A stretch of 64,000 bases of DNA from Brachymonas sp049977365 (GCF_049977365.1 NZ_JBNGEN010000001.1:620001-684000), one strand, 5' to 3'; shown: positions 33,975 to 44,078, counted from the first letter of the stretch. Numbers and translations: made by a program. Notes: generated from the sequence alone by a model not told the origin.

Positions 33975-34721
33975 CTATTCGTTCAGGGCCCATTTCTGCG
34001 GATCATAGAGGGCTTGTGTCGCAAGTGTCTCCACATGGCGTGCATCAGCCCATTCTCCGGCGCACAATTTCCGGCCATCCCAGCCGACATGATTGATGCC
34101 CACATTGGGAATCAGCGATACACGGGGCCCTGACAGCGCAAGTCCCTGCAGTTCTCGCCATACGATGTCGACGACGCCCCCATGGACAATGAGCATGATG
34201 GCCGGCACCTGTACGGGAATGTCATTCCCCGATGACAAGGACTGGGGTCGCATCCCGGCATGCAAGCGGACAATGCGCATCAGCTCTTGCATGATCCGTC
34301 CATGGAATTGCCGTGTACTCTCCCCTCCGGGGGGCACATAGTCAGGATCGAATTTCCTCCACTGCCTGGCCTCTGCTGCATGCTGCTCGACTGCTTCTGC
34401 GAAAGTCAATCCCTCGAAGACTCCGAAGCATTGCTCCCGAAGCTCTGCACAAGGCTGCACACGCCACGAGCCATGTCCTTGTACAGCCAGTCTGGCTGTC
34501 TCCCTGGCACGCTGCAGGTCACTGCTGTAGACCGCTACCGTCCGCGCCCAGGCTCCCTGTGCATCCAACGCGCGCCCCAGCAGCCGTGCCTGCTCCTTGC
34601 CGTTCACATTGAGCGGCACGTCGGAATGCCCCTGAAATCGCAATGCGCGATTGGCATCCGTTTCTCCATGACGGATCAACAGAATTTCCAGCTGCAAGGA
34701 AGAATGGCAATCGGTGGTCAT
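33975..34721 (-). CDS. Histidine phosphatase family protein (phosphoglycerate mutase-like)
   Basis: The 248-residue protein has the catalytic RHG at residues 17-19 (LLIRHGETDANR), then SSDLQRARETA, ELREQCFGVFEGLTF and LIVHGGVVDIVWR with the second His. The overall pattern resembles small-molecule phosphatases of the GpmB/PhoE group rather than a glycolytic mutase. The substrate is unknown. The stretch RLHAGMRPQSLSSGNDIPVQ near residue 155 is an insertion before the last motif. No strong ribosome-binding site precedes ATG 34721. Confidence 0.87.
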   Translation of the reverse strand: MTTDCHSSLQLEILLIRHGETDANRALRFQGHSDVPLNVNGKEQARLLGRALDAQGAWARTVAVYSSDLQRARETARLAVQGHGSWRVQPCAELREQCFGVFEGLTFAEAVEQHAAEARQWRKFDPDYVPPGGESTRQFHGRIMQELMRIVRLHAGMRPQSLSSGNDIPVQVPAIMLIVHGGVVDIVWRELQGLALSGPRVSLIPNVGINHVGWDGRKLCAGEWADARHVETLATQALYDPQKWALNE

Positions 34722-34891
34722 GGCACATTTGTCAGATTGTTAACACAGAAATCCTACATCATGAGGGCATCTCGCCTGTGAACCCGCTAGACTAGGGACC
34801 GATCCTTTCATGCAAGAACCAGGGGGCCATGGCGGCCTCCTTCTTCGCATGACTGCAACCCACTCCCCCTCGTTCCCTCTTCCGAGACCCT

Positions 34892-36637
34892 ATGTCCGTT
34901 TCAGAATCCACCCTCAAGGAGTCGATGCCGGCCAGTGCCCTGCCGGGTATTGCCCGCGTCCTGATCCAGCGGGGCAGACTGGAGGAATCCACGGCAGAGG
35001 AACTGGCAGAGCGCGCACGACAGAACAAGACCCCCTTTCTGGCAGAGCTGATTGCCGCCAACCACATTTCGGCGGCAGATACGGCCTACATTCTGGCGCA
35101 GACCTTTGCGCTTCCCCTGCTCGACATTCGTTCCGTCGACAAATCCAAGCTGCGCATGGATCTGCTCGACAACAAGCTGTGTGCGGAATGCAAGATTCTG
35201 CCTCTTGCCAAGAGAAACGGCAGGATTCTGGTCGCCACACCCGATCCCACCGATCTGGTCACCATCAAGAAAACCAAGTTCGCCAGCGAATTCCCCGTGG
35301 ACTGGATCGTGGTGGAATACCCCGCCCTCGTCGCCATGCTGACGGAGATGATGCAGTCGGTATCGGACAATCTCAATCAGCTGGTACAGGGCACCGACTT
35401 CAACTTCGATGACATCAGCGAAGAAGAAGCCGCCGATGGCAACAAGGACGAAATCAGTACGGTGGACGTCGATGACGCGCCGGTGGTCAAGTTCTTCCAC
35501 AAGATGCTGCTCGATGCCGTGAACATGCGTGCATCCGACCTGCACTTTGAGCCCTACGAACACACCTACCGTGTGCGTTTCCGCATCGACGGGGAACTGC
35601 AGGAAGTGTCTTCTCCGCCGCCGGCGATCAAGGATCGACTGTCTTCCCGGATCAAGGTGATGGCCAAGCTCGACATCTCCGAGAAGCGCATTCCCCAGGA
35701 CGGCCGGATGAAGATCCGCTTCGGCCCCCAGAAAGTGATCGATTTCCGGGTGAGCACCCTGCCCACCCTGTTCGGCGAAAAGGTAGTGATCCGTATTCTG
35801 GACCCCAACAGTGCCAAGATGGGCATTGATGCACTGGGATACGACGCCACCGAAAAGGGGCGTCTGCTGCATGCCATCAAGCGCCCCTACGGCATGATTC
35901 TGGTGACAGGCCCCACGGGTTCAGGCAAGACCGTGTCCCTCTATACCTGCCTCAACCTGCTCAATCAACCAGGTGTGAACATCGCTACGGCGGAAGACCC
36001 TTCCGAAATCAACATGCCGGGGGTCAATCAGGTCAACGTCAACGAAAAGGCTGGCCTGACTTTTTCAGTGGCCCTTAAATCCTTCCTGCGCCAGGATCCG
36101 GACATCATCATGGTGGGTGAAATCCGTGACCTCGAAACGGCCGACATTGCCATCAAGGCGGCTCAGACTGGCCACTTGGTTCTGTCCACCCTGCACACCA
36201 ATGACGCCCCCACCACCCTGACCCGGCTGCGCAACATGGGTGTTGCGCCATTCAACATCGCCTCCAGTGTGATTCTGATCACCGCACAGCGTCTGGCACG
36301 GCGGCTGTGCATGAAGTGCAAGCAGCCGATCGAGCTTCCACGCAAGAACCTGCTGGAAGCTGGCTTCACCGAGGACCAGCTCGAAGGCGACTGGAAGCCC
36401 TATCAGGCGGTAGGCTGTGATGCCTGCAACAACGGCTACAAGGGACGGGTAGGCATCTATCAGGTGATGCCGATCAGCGAAGAGATCGAGAAAATCATCC
36501 TCGCGGACGGCAGTGCCCTCGAAATTGCCAAGCAAGCCGAAAAGGAAGGCGTGCGCTCCCTGCGACAATCAGCCCTGCAAAAAGTCATGCAGGGCATCAC
36601 GTCGCTCGACGAGGTGATGGCCGTCACCAACGACTGA
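34892..36637 (+). CDS. pilB: Type IV pilus assembly ATPase PilB
   Basis: PilB powers pilus extension at the inner membrane. The 581-residue GspE/PulE-family ATPase has an N-terminal domain to about residue 160, then ASDLHFEPYEHTYRVRFRID, Walker A GPTGSGKT at 340-347, the Asp box PDIIMVGEIRDLETADIA, the His box TGHLVLSTLHTNDAP and a tetracysteine zinc site (CMKC and CDAC). pilC and pilD follow in order, making a pilBCD operon; no pilin gene is in the window. Confidence 0.96.
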   Translation: MSVSESTLKESMPASALPGIARVLIQRGRLEESTAEELAERARQNKTPFLAELIAANHISAADTAYILAQTFALPLLDIRSVDKSKLRMDLLDNKLCAECKILPLAKRNGRILVATPDPTDLVTIKKTKFASEFPVDWIVVEYPALVAMLTEMMQSVSDNLNQLVQGTDFNFDDISEEEAADGNKDEISTVDVDDAPVVKFFHKMLLDAVNMRASDLHFEPYEHTYRVRFRIDGELQEVSSPPPAIKDRLSSRIKVMAKLDISEKRIPQDGRMKIRFGPQKVIDFRVSTLPTLFGEKVVIRILDPNSAKMGIDALGYDATEKGRLLHAIKRPYGMILVTGPTGSGKTVSLYTCLNLLNQPGVNIATAEDPSEINMPGVNQVNVNEKAGLTFSVALKSFLRQDPDIIMVGEIRDLETADIAIKAAQTGHLVLSTLHTNDAPTTLTRLRNMGVAPFNIASSVILITAQRLARRLCMKCKQPIELPRKNLLEAGFTEDQLEGDWKPYQAVGCDACNNGYKGRVGIYQVMPISEEIEKIILADGSALEIAKQAEKEGVRSLRQSALQKVMQGITSLDEVMAVTND

Positions 36638-36685
36638 TTTTCATTTCCGATCCAGACATAAACAACACGACATTCAGGGAGCCCC

Positions 36686-37966
36686 ATGGCAACAGCAGCA
36701 CCCAAATCCGATGGTCGAGCATCACGCAGGGCAGGCAGCTCGGGTGCACGCCCCGGCAAGAAACCGGCAGAAGTAAAGACTTTCGTTTTCGACTGGGAAG
36801 GACTCGACCGCCAGGGCAAACCCGTACGCGGAGAAATGCGTGCCGCCAGCGAGGCAGTGGTGCGCAGTACCCTGCAACGTCAGGGCATGCGCATCCTGAA
36901 GATGAAAAAGCGCAAGGCGCGTTCCGGCAAGAAGATCAAGCCCAAGGACATTGCCCTGTTCACGCGGCAGCTGGCCACGATGATGAAGGCAGGCGTTCCC
37001 CTGCTGCAGTCCTTCGACATTGTGAGCCGGGGCAGCGAAAACCCCAACATGACCAAGCTGCTCAACGCCATCCGGGCAGATGTCGAAACCGGGACAGCGC
37101 TGAACCAGGCCTTCCGCAAATACCCGATGTATTTCGACGCGCTTTACTGCAACCTGGTCGAGGCTGGCGAACAGGCGGGTATTCTCGAAGGCCTGCTGGA
37201 TCGTCTGGCCACCTACATGGAGAAGACGGAAGGGATCAAGTCCAAGATCAAATCCGCTCTCATGTATCCCATCGCGGTGCTGGTGGTGGCCTTCGTGGTG
37301 GTAACCATCATCATGATCTTCGTCATTCCGTCATTCAAGCAGGTCTTCACCTCTTTTGGCGCGGATCTCCCGGCACCGACACTCATGGTGATCTCCATGA
37401 GCGAGTTCTTCGTCAAGTTCTGGTGGCTGATCTTCGGCGTACTGGGCGGAGGAATCTATTTCTTCATGCAGGCATGGAGACGCAACGAGAAAATGCAGAA
37501 GTTCATGGACCGTCTGCTGCTGCGCATGCCCATCTTCGGGCCTCTGATCGAGAAATCCATCATTGCCCGCTGGACCCGCACCATGTCCACCATGTTTGCT
37601 GCAGGCGTTCCCCTGGTCGAGTCGCTCGATTCGGTGGCTGGCTCAGCCGGCAACAGCGTATTCGCCGATGCCACCAAGCGCATCCAGCAGGATGTGGCAC
37701 AGGGCACCAGCCTGTCCTTTGCCATGACTTCGCAGAAGCTCTTTCCCGTGATGGTGTTGCAGATGACCACCATTGGCGAAGAGTCCGGCTCCATCGACCA
37801 GATGCTGGGCAAGGCTGCCGACTTCTACGAAGCCGAGGTCGATGACATGGTGGCCGGCATCTCCAGCCTCATGGAGCCCATCATCATTGTGGTGCTGGGA
37901 ACCGTGATCGGCGGGATCGTCGTGGCCATGTATCTGCCGATCTTCAAGCTGGGACAGGTGGTGTGA
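36686..37966 (+). CDS. pilC: Type IV pilus inner-membrane platform protein PilC
   Basis: The 426-residue GspF-family protein has two repeated domains: FTRQLATMMKAGVPLLQSFD with its following helix, and WTRTMSTMFAAGVPLVESLD. Membrane segments include VLVVAFVVVTIIMIFVIPSF and a C-terminal IVVLGTVIGGIVVAMYLPIF. It anchors PilB and guides pilin polymerisation. AGGGAG before ATG 36686 is a good ribosome-binding site. Its TGA overlaps the pilD ATG by one base. Confidence 0.96.
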   Translation: MATAAPKSDGRASRRAGSSGARPGKKPAEVKTFVFDWEGLDRQGKPVRGEMRAASEAVVRSTLQRQGMRILKMKKRKARSGKKIKPKDIALFTRQLATMMKAGVPLLQSFDIVSRGSENPNMTKLLNAIRADVETGTALNQAFRKYPMYFDALYCNLVEAGEQAGILEGLLDRLATYMEKTEGIKSKIKSALMYPIAVLVVAFVVVTIIMIFVIPSFKQVFTSFGADLPAPTLMVISMSEFFVKFWWLIFGVLGGGIYFFMQAWRRNEKMQKFMDRLLLRMPIFGPLIEKSIIARWTRTMSTMFAAGVPLVESLDSVAGSAGNSVFADATKRIQQDVAQGTSLSFAMTSQKLFPVMVLQMTTIGEESGSIDQMLGKAADFYEAEVDDMVAGISSLMEPIIIVVLGTVIGGIVVAMYLPIFKLGQVV

Positions 37967-38838
37967 TGATGCCCGATGAATCCTGGCTTTATGGAAGCCT
38001 TGCCGCCCTCTTCGGACTGTTGATCGGCAGCTTCCTCAACGTGGTGATCTATCGCCTTCCCAAGATGATGGAAGCGGGATGGGCACAGGAGCATGCGGAA
38101 TATGCAGCCCAGCAGGAGGGCCGTTCCCCTGAGGAGCTTTCTGCCCCCGAACGATTCAACCTCATGGTTCCAGCGTCCCGCTGCCAGAGCTGTGGGCACG
38201 TGATCCGCTGGTACGAGAACATCCCGGTGCTGAGCTGGATCGTCCTGCGCGGCAAATGCTCGTCCTGCCACGCGCTCATCAGCGTGCGCTATCCATTGGT
38301 CGAGATTGCCACAGCGGTATTGGCATGGCTGTGTTTCGCGCGCTATGGCCTTCAGATATCGACTCTGGTGTGGTTCGCTTTTGCGGCGGCCCTGCTGTGC
38401 CTGACCTTGATCGACTGGGACACCACCTATCTGCCAGACGACATCACCCTGCCTTTGCTGTGGGGAGGATTGCTCGCAAGTGCCATGGGCTGGACTGGCA
38501 TCTCCCTGCAGGCTGCCGTATGGGGTGCAGCACTGGGCTATGTCTCCCTGTGGCTCGTGTATTGGGGCTTCAAGCTGGCCACAGGCAAGGAAGGCATGGG
38601 GTTCGGCGATTTCAAGCTCTTTGCGGCACTGGGGGCCTGGCTGGGCGCACAGGCCTTGATTCCCATCATTCTGCTGGCATCGGTCGTGGGGGCTGTCATA
38701 GGCATTGCGCTCAAGATCAACAGTCGGCTGCGGGAAGGAGGCTATGTGCCGTTCGGCCCCTTTCTCGCTCTCGGAGGCTATGCCGTGTGGCTGTGGGGAG
38801 CCCCACGCATCCTGCTGCTGATTGGACTCGCTCCCTGA
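37966..38838 (+). CDS. pilD: Type IV prepilin leader peptidase/N-methyltransferase
   Basis: PilD cleaves and N-methylates type IV prepilins and pseudopilins. The 290-residue polytopic protein has the N-terminal GSFLNVVIYRLPKMM, two CxxC pairs (CQSC and CSSC) in the cytoplasmic methyltransferase part, and the two catalytic aspartates in LIDWDTTYLPDDITLPLLW and GMGFGDFKLFAALGAW. Start ATG 37966 overlaps the pilC stop (TGATG); ATG 37969 is equally possible. Confidence 0.95.
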   Translation: MMPDESWLYGSLAALFGLLIGSFLNVVIYRLPKMMEAGWAQEHAEYAAQQEGRSPEELSAPERFNLMVPASRCQSCGHVIRWYENIPVLSWIVLRGKCSSCHALISVRYPLVEIATAVLAWLCFARYGLQISTLVWFAFAAALLCLTLIDWDTTYLPDDITLPLLWGGLLASAMGWTGISLQAAVWGAALGYVSLWLVYWGFKLATGKEGMGFGDFKLFAALGAWLGAQALIPIILLASVVGAVIGIALKINSRLREGGYVPFGPFLALGGYAVWLWGAPRILLLIGLAP

Positions 38839-38872
38839 GCAGCTGCTCGCTCATCCTTCACCTCCGGCAGCC

Positions 38873-39538
38873 ATGTCCGACCCCCACCTCCACGCCGCCC
38901 CTATCCATGCCGCACCTCCTGTGTGGCATGTGGGCCTTACCGGAGGCATCGGCAGTGGCAAGAGCACGGTCGGCCAGCTCCTGAAGGAAGCAGGAGCGGT
39001 TGTGATCGATGCCGATGGGATCTCACGCGCAGCCACTGCTCCCGGTGGAAGTGCCATCCCAGCCATCCGCGCAGAATTCGGACCTTCATTTGTGACTCCC
39101 GAGCAGGCCTTGAACCGGGATGCCATGCGCGATCTGGTATTCCGAGAACCTCAGGCCCGCCTGCGTCTTGAAGCCATCATCCACCCCCTGGTGCAACAGG
39201 AAATGGGCAGACAGGCCCAGACGGCCATGCGCGGCGGCGCCCGTGTGGTCCTCTATGACATTCCCCTGCTTGCCGAGCATGGACACTGGCGCAGACGCTT
39301 CGACCATGTCGTGGTGGTTGACTGTGACGAACCCACCCAGATTGCGCGCGTCATGGCCCGTAATGGCCTTCCACGCGACACCGTCGAGGCGATCATCCGT
39401 CAGCAGGCCAGCAGAACACAACGACGACGTGTAGCCGACACCCTGGTGCGCAACGGGCAGGGCATCGGTCTCAGGGAACTCAAGGCACAAGCCCATCTCC
39501 TCGCACGCCATTTCGGACTGCATTCGGCCTTATCATGA
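38873..39538 (+). CDS. coaE: Dephospho-CoA kinase
   Basis: CoaE phosphorylates dephospho-CoA, the last step of CoA synthesis. The 221-residue protein has the P-loop GGIGSGKS at residues 24-31, DADGISR, LRLEAIIHPLVQQEM, YDIPLLAE and the lid region RQQASRTQRRRVAD. The start at ATG 38873 leaves a 16-residue leader (MSDPHLHAAPIHAAPP) before the core. It follows pilD by 34 bases; the order pilD-coaE-zapD-yacG is common in beta- and gammaproteobacteria. Confidence 0.96.
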   Translation: MSDPHLHAAPIHAAPPVWHVGLTGGIGSGKSTVGQLLKEAGAVVIDADGISRAATAPGGSAIPAIRAEFGPSFVTPEQALNRDAMRDLVFREPQARLRLEAIIHPLVQQEMGRQAQTAMRGGARVVLYDIPLLAEHGHWRRRFDHVVVVDCDEPTQIARVMARNGLPRDTVEAIIRQQASRTQRRRVADTLVRNGQGIGLRELKAQAHLLARHFGLHSALS

Positions 39539-39557
39539 GCGGCAAAGGAATCGCCGC

Positions 39558-40313
39558 GTGATTGTGTACGAATACCCCCTCCATGAGCGCATTCGCACTT
39601 ACCTGCGATTGGAGCGTCTGTTCGATCGATTCAGGGAACTCTCTGAACGGGAATCGGCGCTCGACCATCACTTGGCATTGACCACCCTTTTCGAACTGCT
39701 CGACGTGGCGACACGGTCTGACCTGAAGTCCGATACGCTGCGTGACCTCGATCGTCAAAAGCAGCAGCTCAATGCCTACAGGGGCAACCCCGCAGTGGCG
39801 GAGAGCATGCTCGAACAGACCGTGCAGAGCGTCGAGAACTGCTATGCCGACCTGCAGCGTCTCAATGGCAAACTGGGACAGGCCCTGTCCGAAAACGATT
39901 GGCTCACCGCCATCCGGAGCCGTCTGAGCATACCGGGAGGTACCTGTGAATTCGATCTCCCCGACTATTTTGCCTGGCAGCATTTTCCTCCGCTGGAACG
40001 CCAGCAGAATCTGCAGGAATGGATTGCACAGCTTCTGCCGCTTGCCGAAAGCGTCAAGCTGCTGCTGTCGCTGATGCGCGGAACCGGCTACAGCCAGAGA
40101 GTCACTGCGATCAAGGGCATATTCCAGCAGAACCTGCCTCAAGGCAAACCCTTCCAGTTCCTGCGCGTGCGCCTGCACGCAGATGCGCACCTCTTTCCCG
40201 AAATCAGTGCCAACCGGCTGGTGCTTTCCGTGCGCATCATGGCGCACAATGGCACGGCTGAACCTCTGGCCAGTCCGGAGGATACCGATTTCCAGCTCAC
40301 GTTGTGCGCGTGA
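39558..40313 (+). CDS. zapD: Cell division protein ZapD
   Basis: ZapD crosslinks FtsZ filaments at the division ring. The 251-residue product begins IVYEYPLHERIRTYLRLE, the family signature, with later blocks FDLPDYFAWQHFP and GTGYSQRVTAIKGIFQQ. The start is GTG 39558, preceded by AAAGGA; the family N-terminus fits this codon exactly. It lies between coaE and yacG in one run. Confidence 0.94.
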   Translation: MIVYEYPLHERIRTYLRLERLFDRFRELSERESALDHHLALTTLFELLDVATRSDLKSDTLRDLDRQKQQLNAYRGNPAVAESMLEQTVQSVENCYADLQRLNGKLGQALSENDWLTAIRSRLSIPGGTCEFDLPDYFAWQHFPPLERQQNLQEWIAQLLPLAESVKLLLSLMRGTGYSQRVTAIKGIFQQNLPQGKPFQFLRVRLHADAHLFPEISANRLVLSVRIMAHNGTAEPLASPEDTDFQLTLCA

Positions 40314-40340
40314 GCAGTTTCTCGCCAGTCATAGCCGATC

Positions 40341-40568
40341 ATGTCTTCGTCTGAATCTCCCTGTGCTGCAGCGCATGATGCACCCACAGGACGCACCGTC
40401 ACCTGCCCACAGTGCGGAGGCCCCAGCCTCTATGCGCCCTCCAATCCCTATCGTCCCTTCTGCAGCAAGCGCTGCAAGCAGATCGACCTGGGCGCCTGGG
40501 CCAATGAGGATTACCGTGTCCACCCCACGTCGTCGGAAGCCACGGACGATCCCGGAATGGCACCCTGA
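40341..40568 (+). CDS. yacG: DNA gyrase inhibitor YacG
   Basis: This small zinc protein binds GyrB and blocks gyrase in E. coli. The 75-residue product has the zinc ligands C22, C25, C41 and C45 in TCPQCGG and FCSKRCKQIDLGAWANE, which is the family core. The C-terminal tail is acidic and short. It is the last member of the coaE-zapD-yacG run. Confidence 0.93.
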   Translation: MSSSESPCAAAHDAPTGRTVTCPQCGGPSLYAPSNPYRPFCSKRCKQIDLGAWANEDYRVHPTSSEATDDPGMAP

Positions 40569-40676
40569 TGTGCCTTTTGCGCCGATTCTCCTGTCTGACT
40601 GCCCCTGACCACCTCATCCGGCAGCTTTTTCTTTTCTGACGAGGCTCCTGTCGCCTCCTCTCCATCGTTGCCCATC

Positions 40677-42374
40677 ATGTCCGATACTTCCTCCCCTTCT
40701 TCCGCCTCCATCTCGCCTTCTGCCTCCTCGCAAGGCCTTCCTGTCGTCATTGTGGGCGCAGGTCTGGGAGGCCTGGCCGTTGCCCTGCATCTGGCGCGCT
40801 CTGTTCCTGTCGTCATGCTGGCCAAACGCAAGGTCGAGGAAGCCGCCACCGCCTGGGCGCAAGGAGGTATCGTGGGCGTCGTCGGTCCTGATGACAGTGT
40901 GGAGAGTCACATCCATGACACCCAGGAAGCGGGTGCCGGGATCGTGGATGAGGATACCGCGCGCTTCATCGCCGAAAACAGCGCTGATGCACTCGCCTGG
41001 CTGGTCGAGCAGGGGGTGCCCTTCACACACGACGAGCAGGGGCCGCTGGGACTCCATCTCACCCGGGAAGGCGGCCATGCCGTTCGCCGCATTGCCCATG
41101 CAGCCGATGCCACGGGACGCGCCATCCACCAGGCCTTGCTGGCCAAGGTACGCCAGCACCCCAACATCACGCTCCACGAACGCTGGATGGCCATCGATCT
41201 CATCACCGACAAGCACCTCGGTGAAGCGGGCGCATCGCCGATCAAGAGCTGCCATGGTGTCTATGTTCTCGACATCGACGCAGGCAAGGTACTGACCATG
41301 CCCGCACGCGCAGTCGTGCTGGCGAGCGGCGGCGTGGGCAAGGTCTACCGCTACACCACCAATCCCGAAACATCGACCGGAGATGGCATCGCCATGGCCT
41401 GGCGGGCAGGCTGTCGCATCGGCAACATGGAGTTCATCCAGTTTCACCCCACCTGCCTGTACCACCCACAGGAACGCAGCTTCCTGATCACCGAGGCCCT
41501 GCGCGGCGAGGGGGGGCTGCTCAAGCTTCCCCTCAAGGATGCCGACGGCAACATCCATGCGCAACGATTCATGCCCGAGCATGATCCGCGCGCGGAACTG
41601 GCTCCTCGTGACATCGTGGCACGTGCCATCGATTTCGAACTGAAAAAGCATGGCCTTGACTATGTCTGGCTCGATGCCACGCACCTGGGAGCCGAGTTTC
41701 TCAAGGAACACTTCCCCACCATCTACCATCGCTGTCTGGAACTCGGCATCGACATCACCAAGGACCCGATCCCCGTCGTGCCGGCAGCCCACTACACCTG
41801 CGGCGGTGTGGTGACCGACCTGCAGGGGCACACGGACCTGCACCATCTCTACGCTGTCGGCGAAACCACCTACACAGGCCTGCATGGCGCCAATCGCCTG
41901 GCAAGCAACTCGCTTCTCGAATGCGTAGTGCTGGGCAAGAGCTGCGCCGAGGCCATCATGCAGATGCCTGCCTCCAGCCCCCTGCCCCTGCCCCAGTGGG
42001 ATGAAAGCCAGGTCGAGGATGCCGATGAACAGGTTGTCATTGCCCACAACTGGGATGAGCTCCGCCTCATGATGTGGAACTACGTGGGCATTGTCCGCAC
42101 CACACGTCGGCTCGAACGCGCACAGCATCGCATCAAGCTGCTCAAGGATGAGATTGACGACTACTACGCCAACTTCAAGGTCAGCCGAGACCTGCTGGAG
42201 CTGCGCAATCTGGTCGACTGTGCCGATCTCATCGTCAAGAGCGCACTGAACCGCCATGAAAGCCGAGGGCTGCACTACATCCGCGACTATCCGGAACTGC
42301 TGCCTGCCAGTTTCCCGACCATCCTCTTCAAGAATCTGCACCGCAAGAGCGCCAGAAAGAACAAAAAGGCCTGA
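40677..42374 (+). CDS. nadB: L-aspartate oxidase
   Basis: NadB oxidises L-aspartate to iminoaspartate, the first step of de novo NAD synthesis. The 565-residue flavoprotein has an FAD dinucleotide fold (VVIVGAGLGGLAVALHLA), ATAWAQGGI, the active-site block FHPTCLYHP, REGGHAVRRIAHA, TCGGVVTDLQG and GLHGANRLASNSLLE. The C-terminal helical domain starts near YVGIVRTTRRLERA. ATG 40677 is preferred to TTG 40668. nadA and nadC are not in the window. Confidence 0.95.
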   Translation: MSDTSSPSSASISPSASSQGLPVVIVGAGLGGLAVALHLARSVPVVMLAKRKVEEAATAWAQGGIVGVVGPDDSVESHIHDTQEAGAGIVDEDTARFIAENSADALAWLVEQGVPFTHDEQGPLGLHLTREGGHAVRRIAHAADATGRAIHQALLAKVRQHPNITLHERWMAIDLITDKHLGEAGASPIKSCHGVYVLDIDAGKVLTMPARAVVLASGGVGKVYRYTTNPETSTGDGIAMAWRAGCRIGNMEFIQFHPTCLYHPQERSFLITEALRGEGGLLKLPLKDADGNIHAQRFMPEHDPRAELAPRDIVARAIDFELKKHGLDYVWLDATHLGAEFLKEHFPTIYHRCLELGIDITKDPIPVVPAAHYTCGGVVTDLQGHTDLHHLYAVGETTYTGLHGANRLASNSLLECVVLGKSCAEAIMQMPASSPLPLPQWDESQVEDADEQVVIAHNWDELRLMMWNYVGIVRTTRRLERAQHRIKLLKDEIDDYYANFKVSRDLLELRNLVDCADLIVKSALNRHESRGLHYIRDYPELLPASFPTILFKNLHRKSARKNKKA

Positions 42375-42507
42375 TGCTGAGCTCTTTGCCTGCATCAGGA
42401 GCCACCGCGGTGCACCTCACCGTTTGCATGCCGGATGCCGAACAGGAACCGCCACCTGCGCTCCTTTCTGCGCCATATTCCTTCACCGGTCCCACCTCAG
42501 CCCCCTC

Positions 42508-43143
42508 ATGCTCAGCCAACAGGTCGTTTTCAGCTTTTTCGGGCTGTCAGTGCTGCTTGCGCTCGCTCCAGGTCCCGACAACCTCTTTGTACTGACACTG
42601 TCGGCACTGCGAGGACCCCGTGCCGGACTCTGGGTGGTACTGGGGCTGTGCTCTGGATTGGTCGTGCATACCGCAGCCGTGGCCCTGGGAGTTGCAGCTC
42701 TCTTTGCGGCATCTCCTCTGGCGTTCACGGCCCTCAAGTTCGTGGGTGCTGCCTACCTGCTCTACCTGGCCTGGGGCGCCTGGAATACCCCTGCACTTTC
42801 CGGAAATGGCACCGCTCTCGACAGCACACCAAGACTCACGCCCTTGCAGGCGTGGCGACGTGGATTGGTGATGAATCTCACCAATCCCAAGGTGGTACTG
42901 TTCTTTCTGGCTTTTCTGCCCCAGTTCTGCTCGCCAGCCCAAGGGCATCTGGCTCTGCAGACCCTGGCCCTCGGCGGACTGTTCATCGTGGCGGCTGGAA
43001 TCACCTTCTCCTCTCTGGCCCTGCTTGCCGGCTCCTTGGGAAGGAAACTGCAGACATCCCCCCGCCTGCATTCTTGGCTCCAGCGTGGAGCCGGCGCCGT
43101 TCTGGCTGGACTGGCGCTCAAACTCGCGCTGACCACTCGCTGA
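42508..43143 (+). CDS. LysE/RhtB family amino-acid exporter
   Basis: The 211-residue inner-membrane protein has about six helices. It carries the family signature LLALAPGPDNLFVLTLSALRG near the N-terminus, then FVGAAYLLYLAWGAW and MNLTNPKVVLFFLAFLPQF. Members export amino acids such as lysine, threonine or homoserine lactone. The true start is taken as ATG 42508 because upstream in-frame codons overlap nadB and are not family-like. The substrate cannot be told from sequence. Confidence 0.9.
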   Translation: MLSQQVVFSFFGLSVLLALAPGPDNLFVLTLSALRGPRAGLWVVLGLCSGLVVHTAAVALGVAALFAASPLAFTALKFVGAAYLLYLAWGAWNTPALSGNGTALDSTPRLTPLQAWRRGLVMNLTNPKVVLFFLAFLPQFCSPAQGHLALQTLALGGLFIVAAGITFSSLALLAGSLGRKLQTSPRLHSWLQRGAGAVLAGLALKLALTTR

Positions 43144-43232
43144 AATCAACAGCGCCGCAACGCATCCATGCATCAATGTGGCAAGGCAAGAAATCCTGCC
43201 CCACGTTCTCGCATGACAGCCCTGTCTGCAGC

Positions 43233-44078
43233 CTACCGCCGCTGCAGACGTGTGGCCGTCGGAGCAAAGCCATGATTGAGTGGGCCATTGTCTGCTGACC
43301 CCGTCTGCACAAGAGCCCCGGCCTGCAGTGCGCGCCGGACATAGAGTCTGGCTTCGTGCAGGGCATCCCCCATCTCCAGCCCAAGCGCCAGATAGCCCGC
43401 AATGGCAGAAGACAGCGTACATCCCGTTCCATGGGTATTGGCGGTATCGATGCGGGGATCCGACATCTGGATGCAGCGGCCGCTTTCATCGCACCACACA
43501 TCCACCACGTGATCGCCCTGCAGATGCCCCCCCTTGAGCAGCACGGCACGGGCTCCCATGGCTTGCAGCTCGCGGGCGGCCATACACATATCCTCCACCG
43601 ACTGCAGAGAGCGCCCCACGAGCAATCCTGCTTCATCCAGATTGGGAGTGACCAGTGTGACCAGCGGAAAAAGCTCACGCACCATATACGAACGCGCCTC
43701 GGGCGCCATCAGCGCAGCGCCACTGCTGGCCACCATGACGGGATCGAGCACCACAGGCACGAGCCTGAACCGATGAAGCTCCTCCGCCACAATGCGCATG
43801 ATGGCACGGTCATGCAGCATCCCGATCTTGACCGCATCCACCCCGATGTCCGTCACCACAGCTTCCACCTGCGCTCGAACCACCTCGGGAGAGATTCCTT
43901 CGATCGCCGTCACACCGCGGGTATTCTGAGCCGTCACCGCCGTGATCGCCGTCATGCCGAACACTCCCAGCGCAGAAAGTGTCTTGAGATCCGCCTGAAT
44001 ACCTGCCCCCCCTCCGCTGTCAGACCCCGCAATACTCAACACACGGACATAGCGAAAGGCACGTTCCGACACCTGCAT
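43233..44078 (-). CDS. thiD: Hydroxymethylpyrimidine/phosphomethylpyrimidine kinase
   Basis: ThiD phosphorylates HMP and HMP-P for thiamine synthesis or salvage. The 281-residue ribokinase-fold protein has the family start RVLSIAGSDSGGGAGIQADLKT, then FGMTAITAVTAQNTRGV, VLDPVMVASSGAAL, VTPNLDEAGLL and the anion-hole motif THGTGCTLSSAIA. GGGAGG nine bases before ATG 44078 is a strong ribosome-binding site. No TPP riboswitch is recognisable upstream. Two tRNA-Asn genes lie upstream on the same strand, separated by a terminator. Confidence 0.95.
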   Translation of the reverse strand: MQVSERAFRYVRVLSIAGSDSGGGAGIQADLKTLSALGVFGMTAITAVTAQNTRGVTAIEGISPEVVRAQVEAVVTDIGVDAVKIGMLHDRAIMRIVAEELHRFRLVPVVLDPVMVASSGAALMAPEARSYMVRELFPLVTLVTPNLDEAGLLVGRSLQSVEDMCMAARELQAMGARAVLLKGGHLQGDHVVDVWCDESGRCIQMSDPRIDTANTHGTGCTLSSAIAGYLALGLEMGDALHEARLYVRRALQAGALVQTGSADNGPLNHGFAPTATRLQRR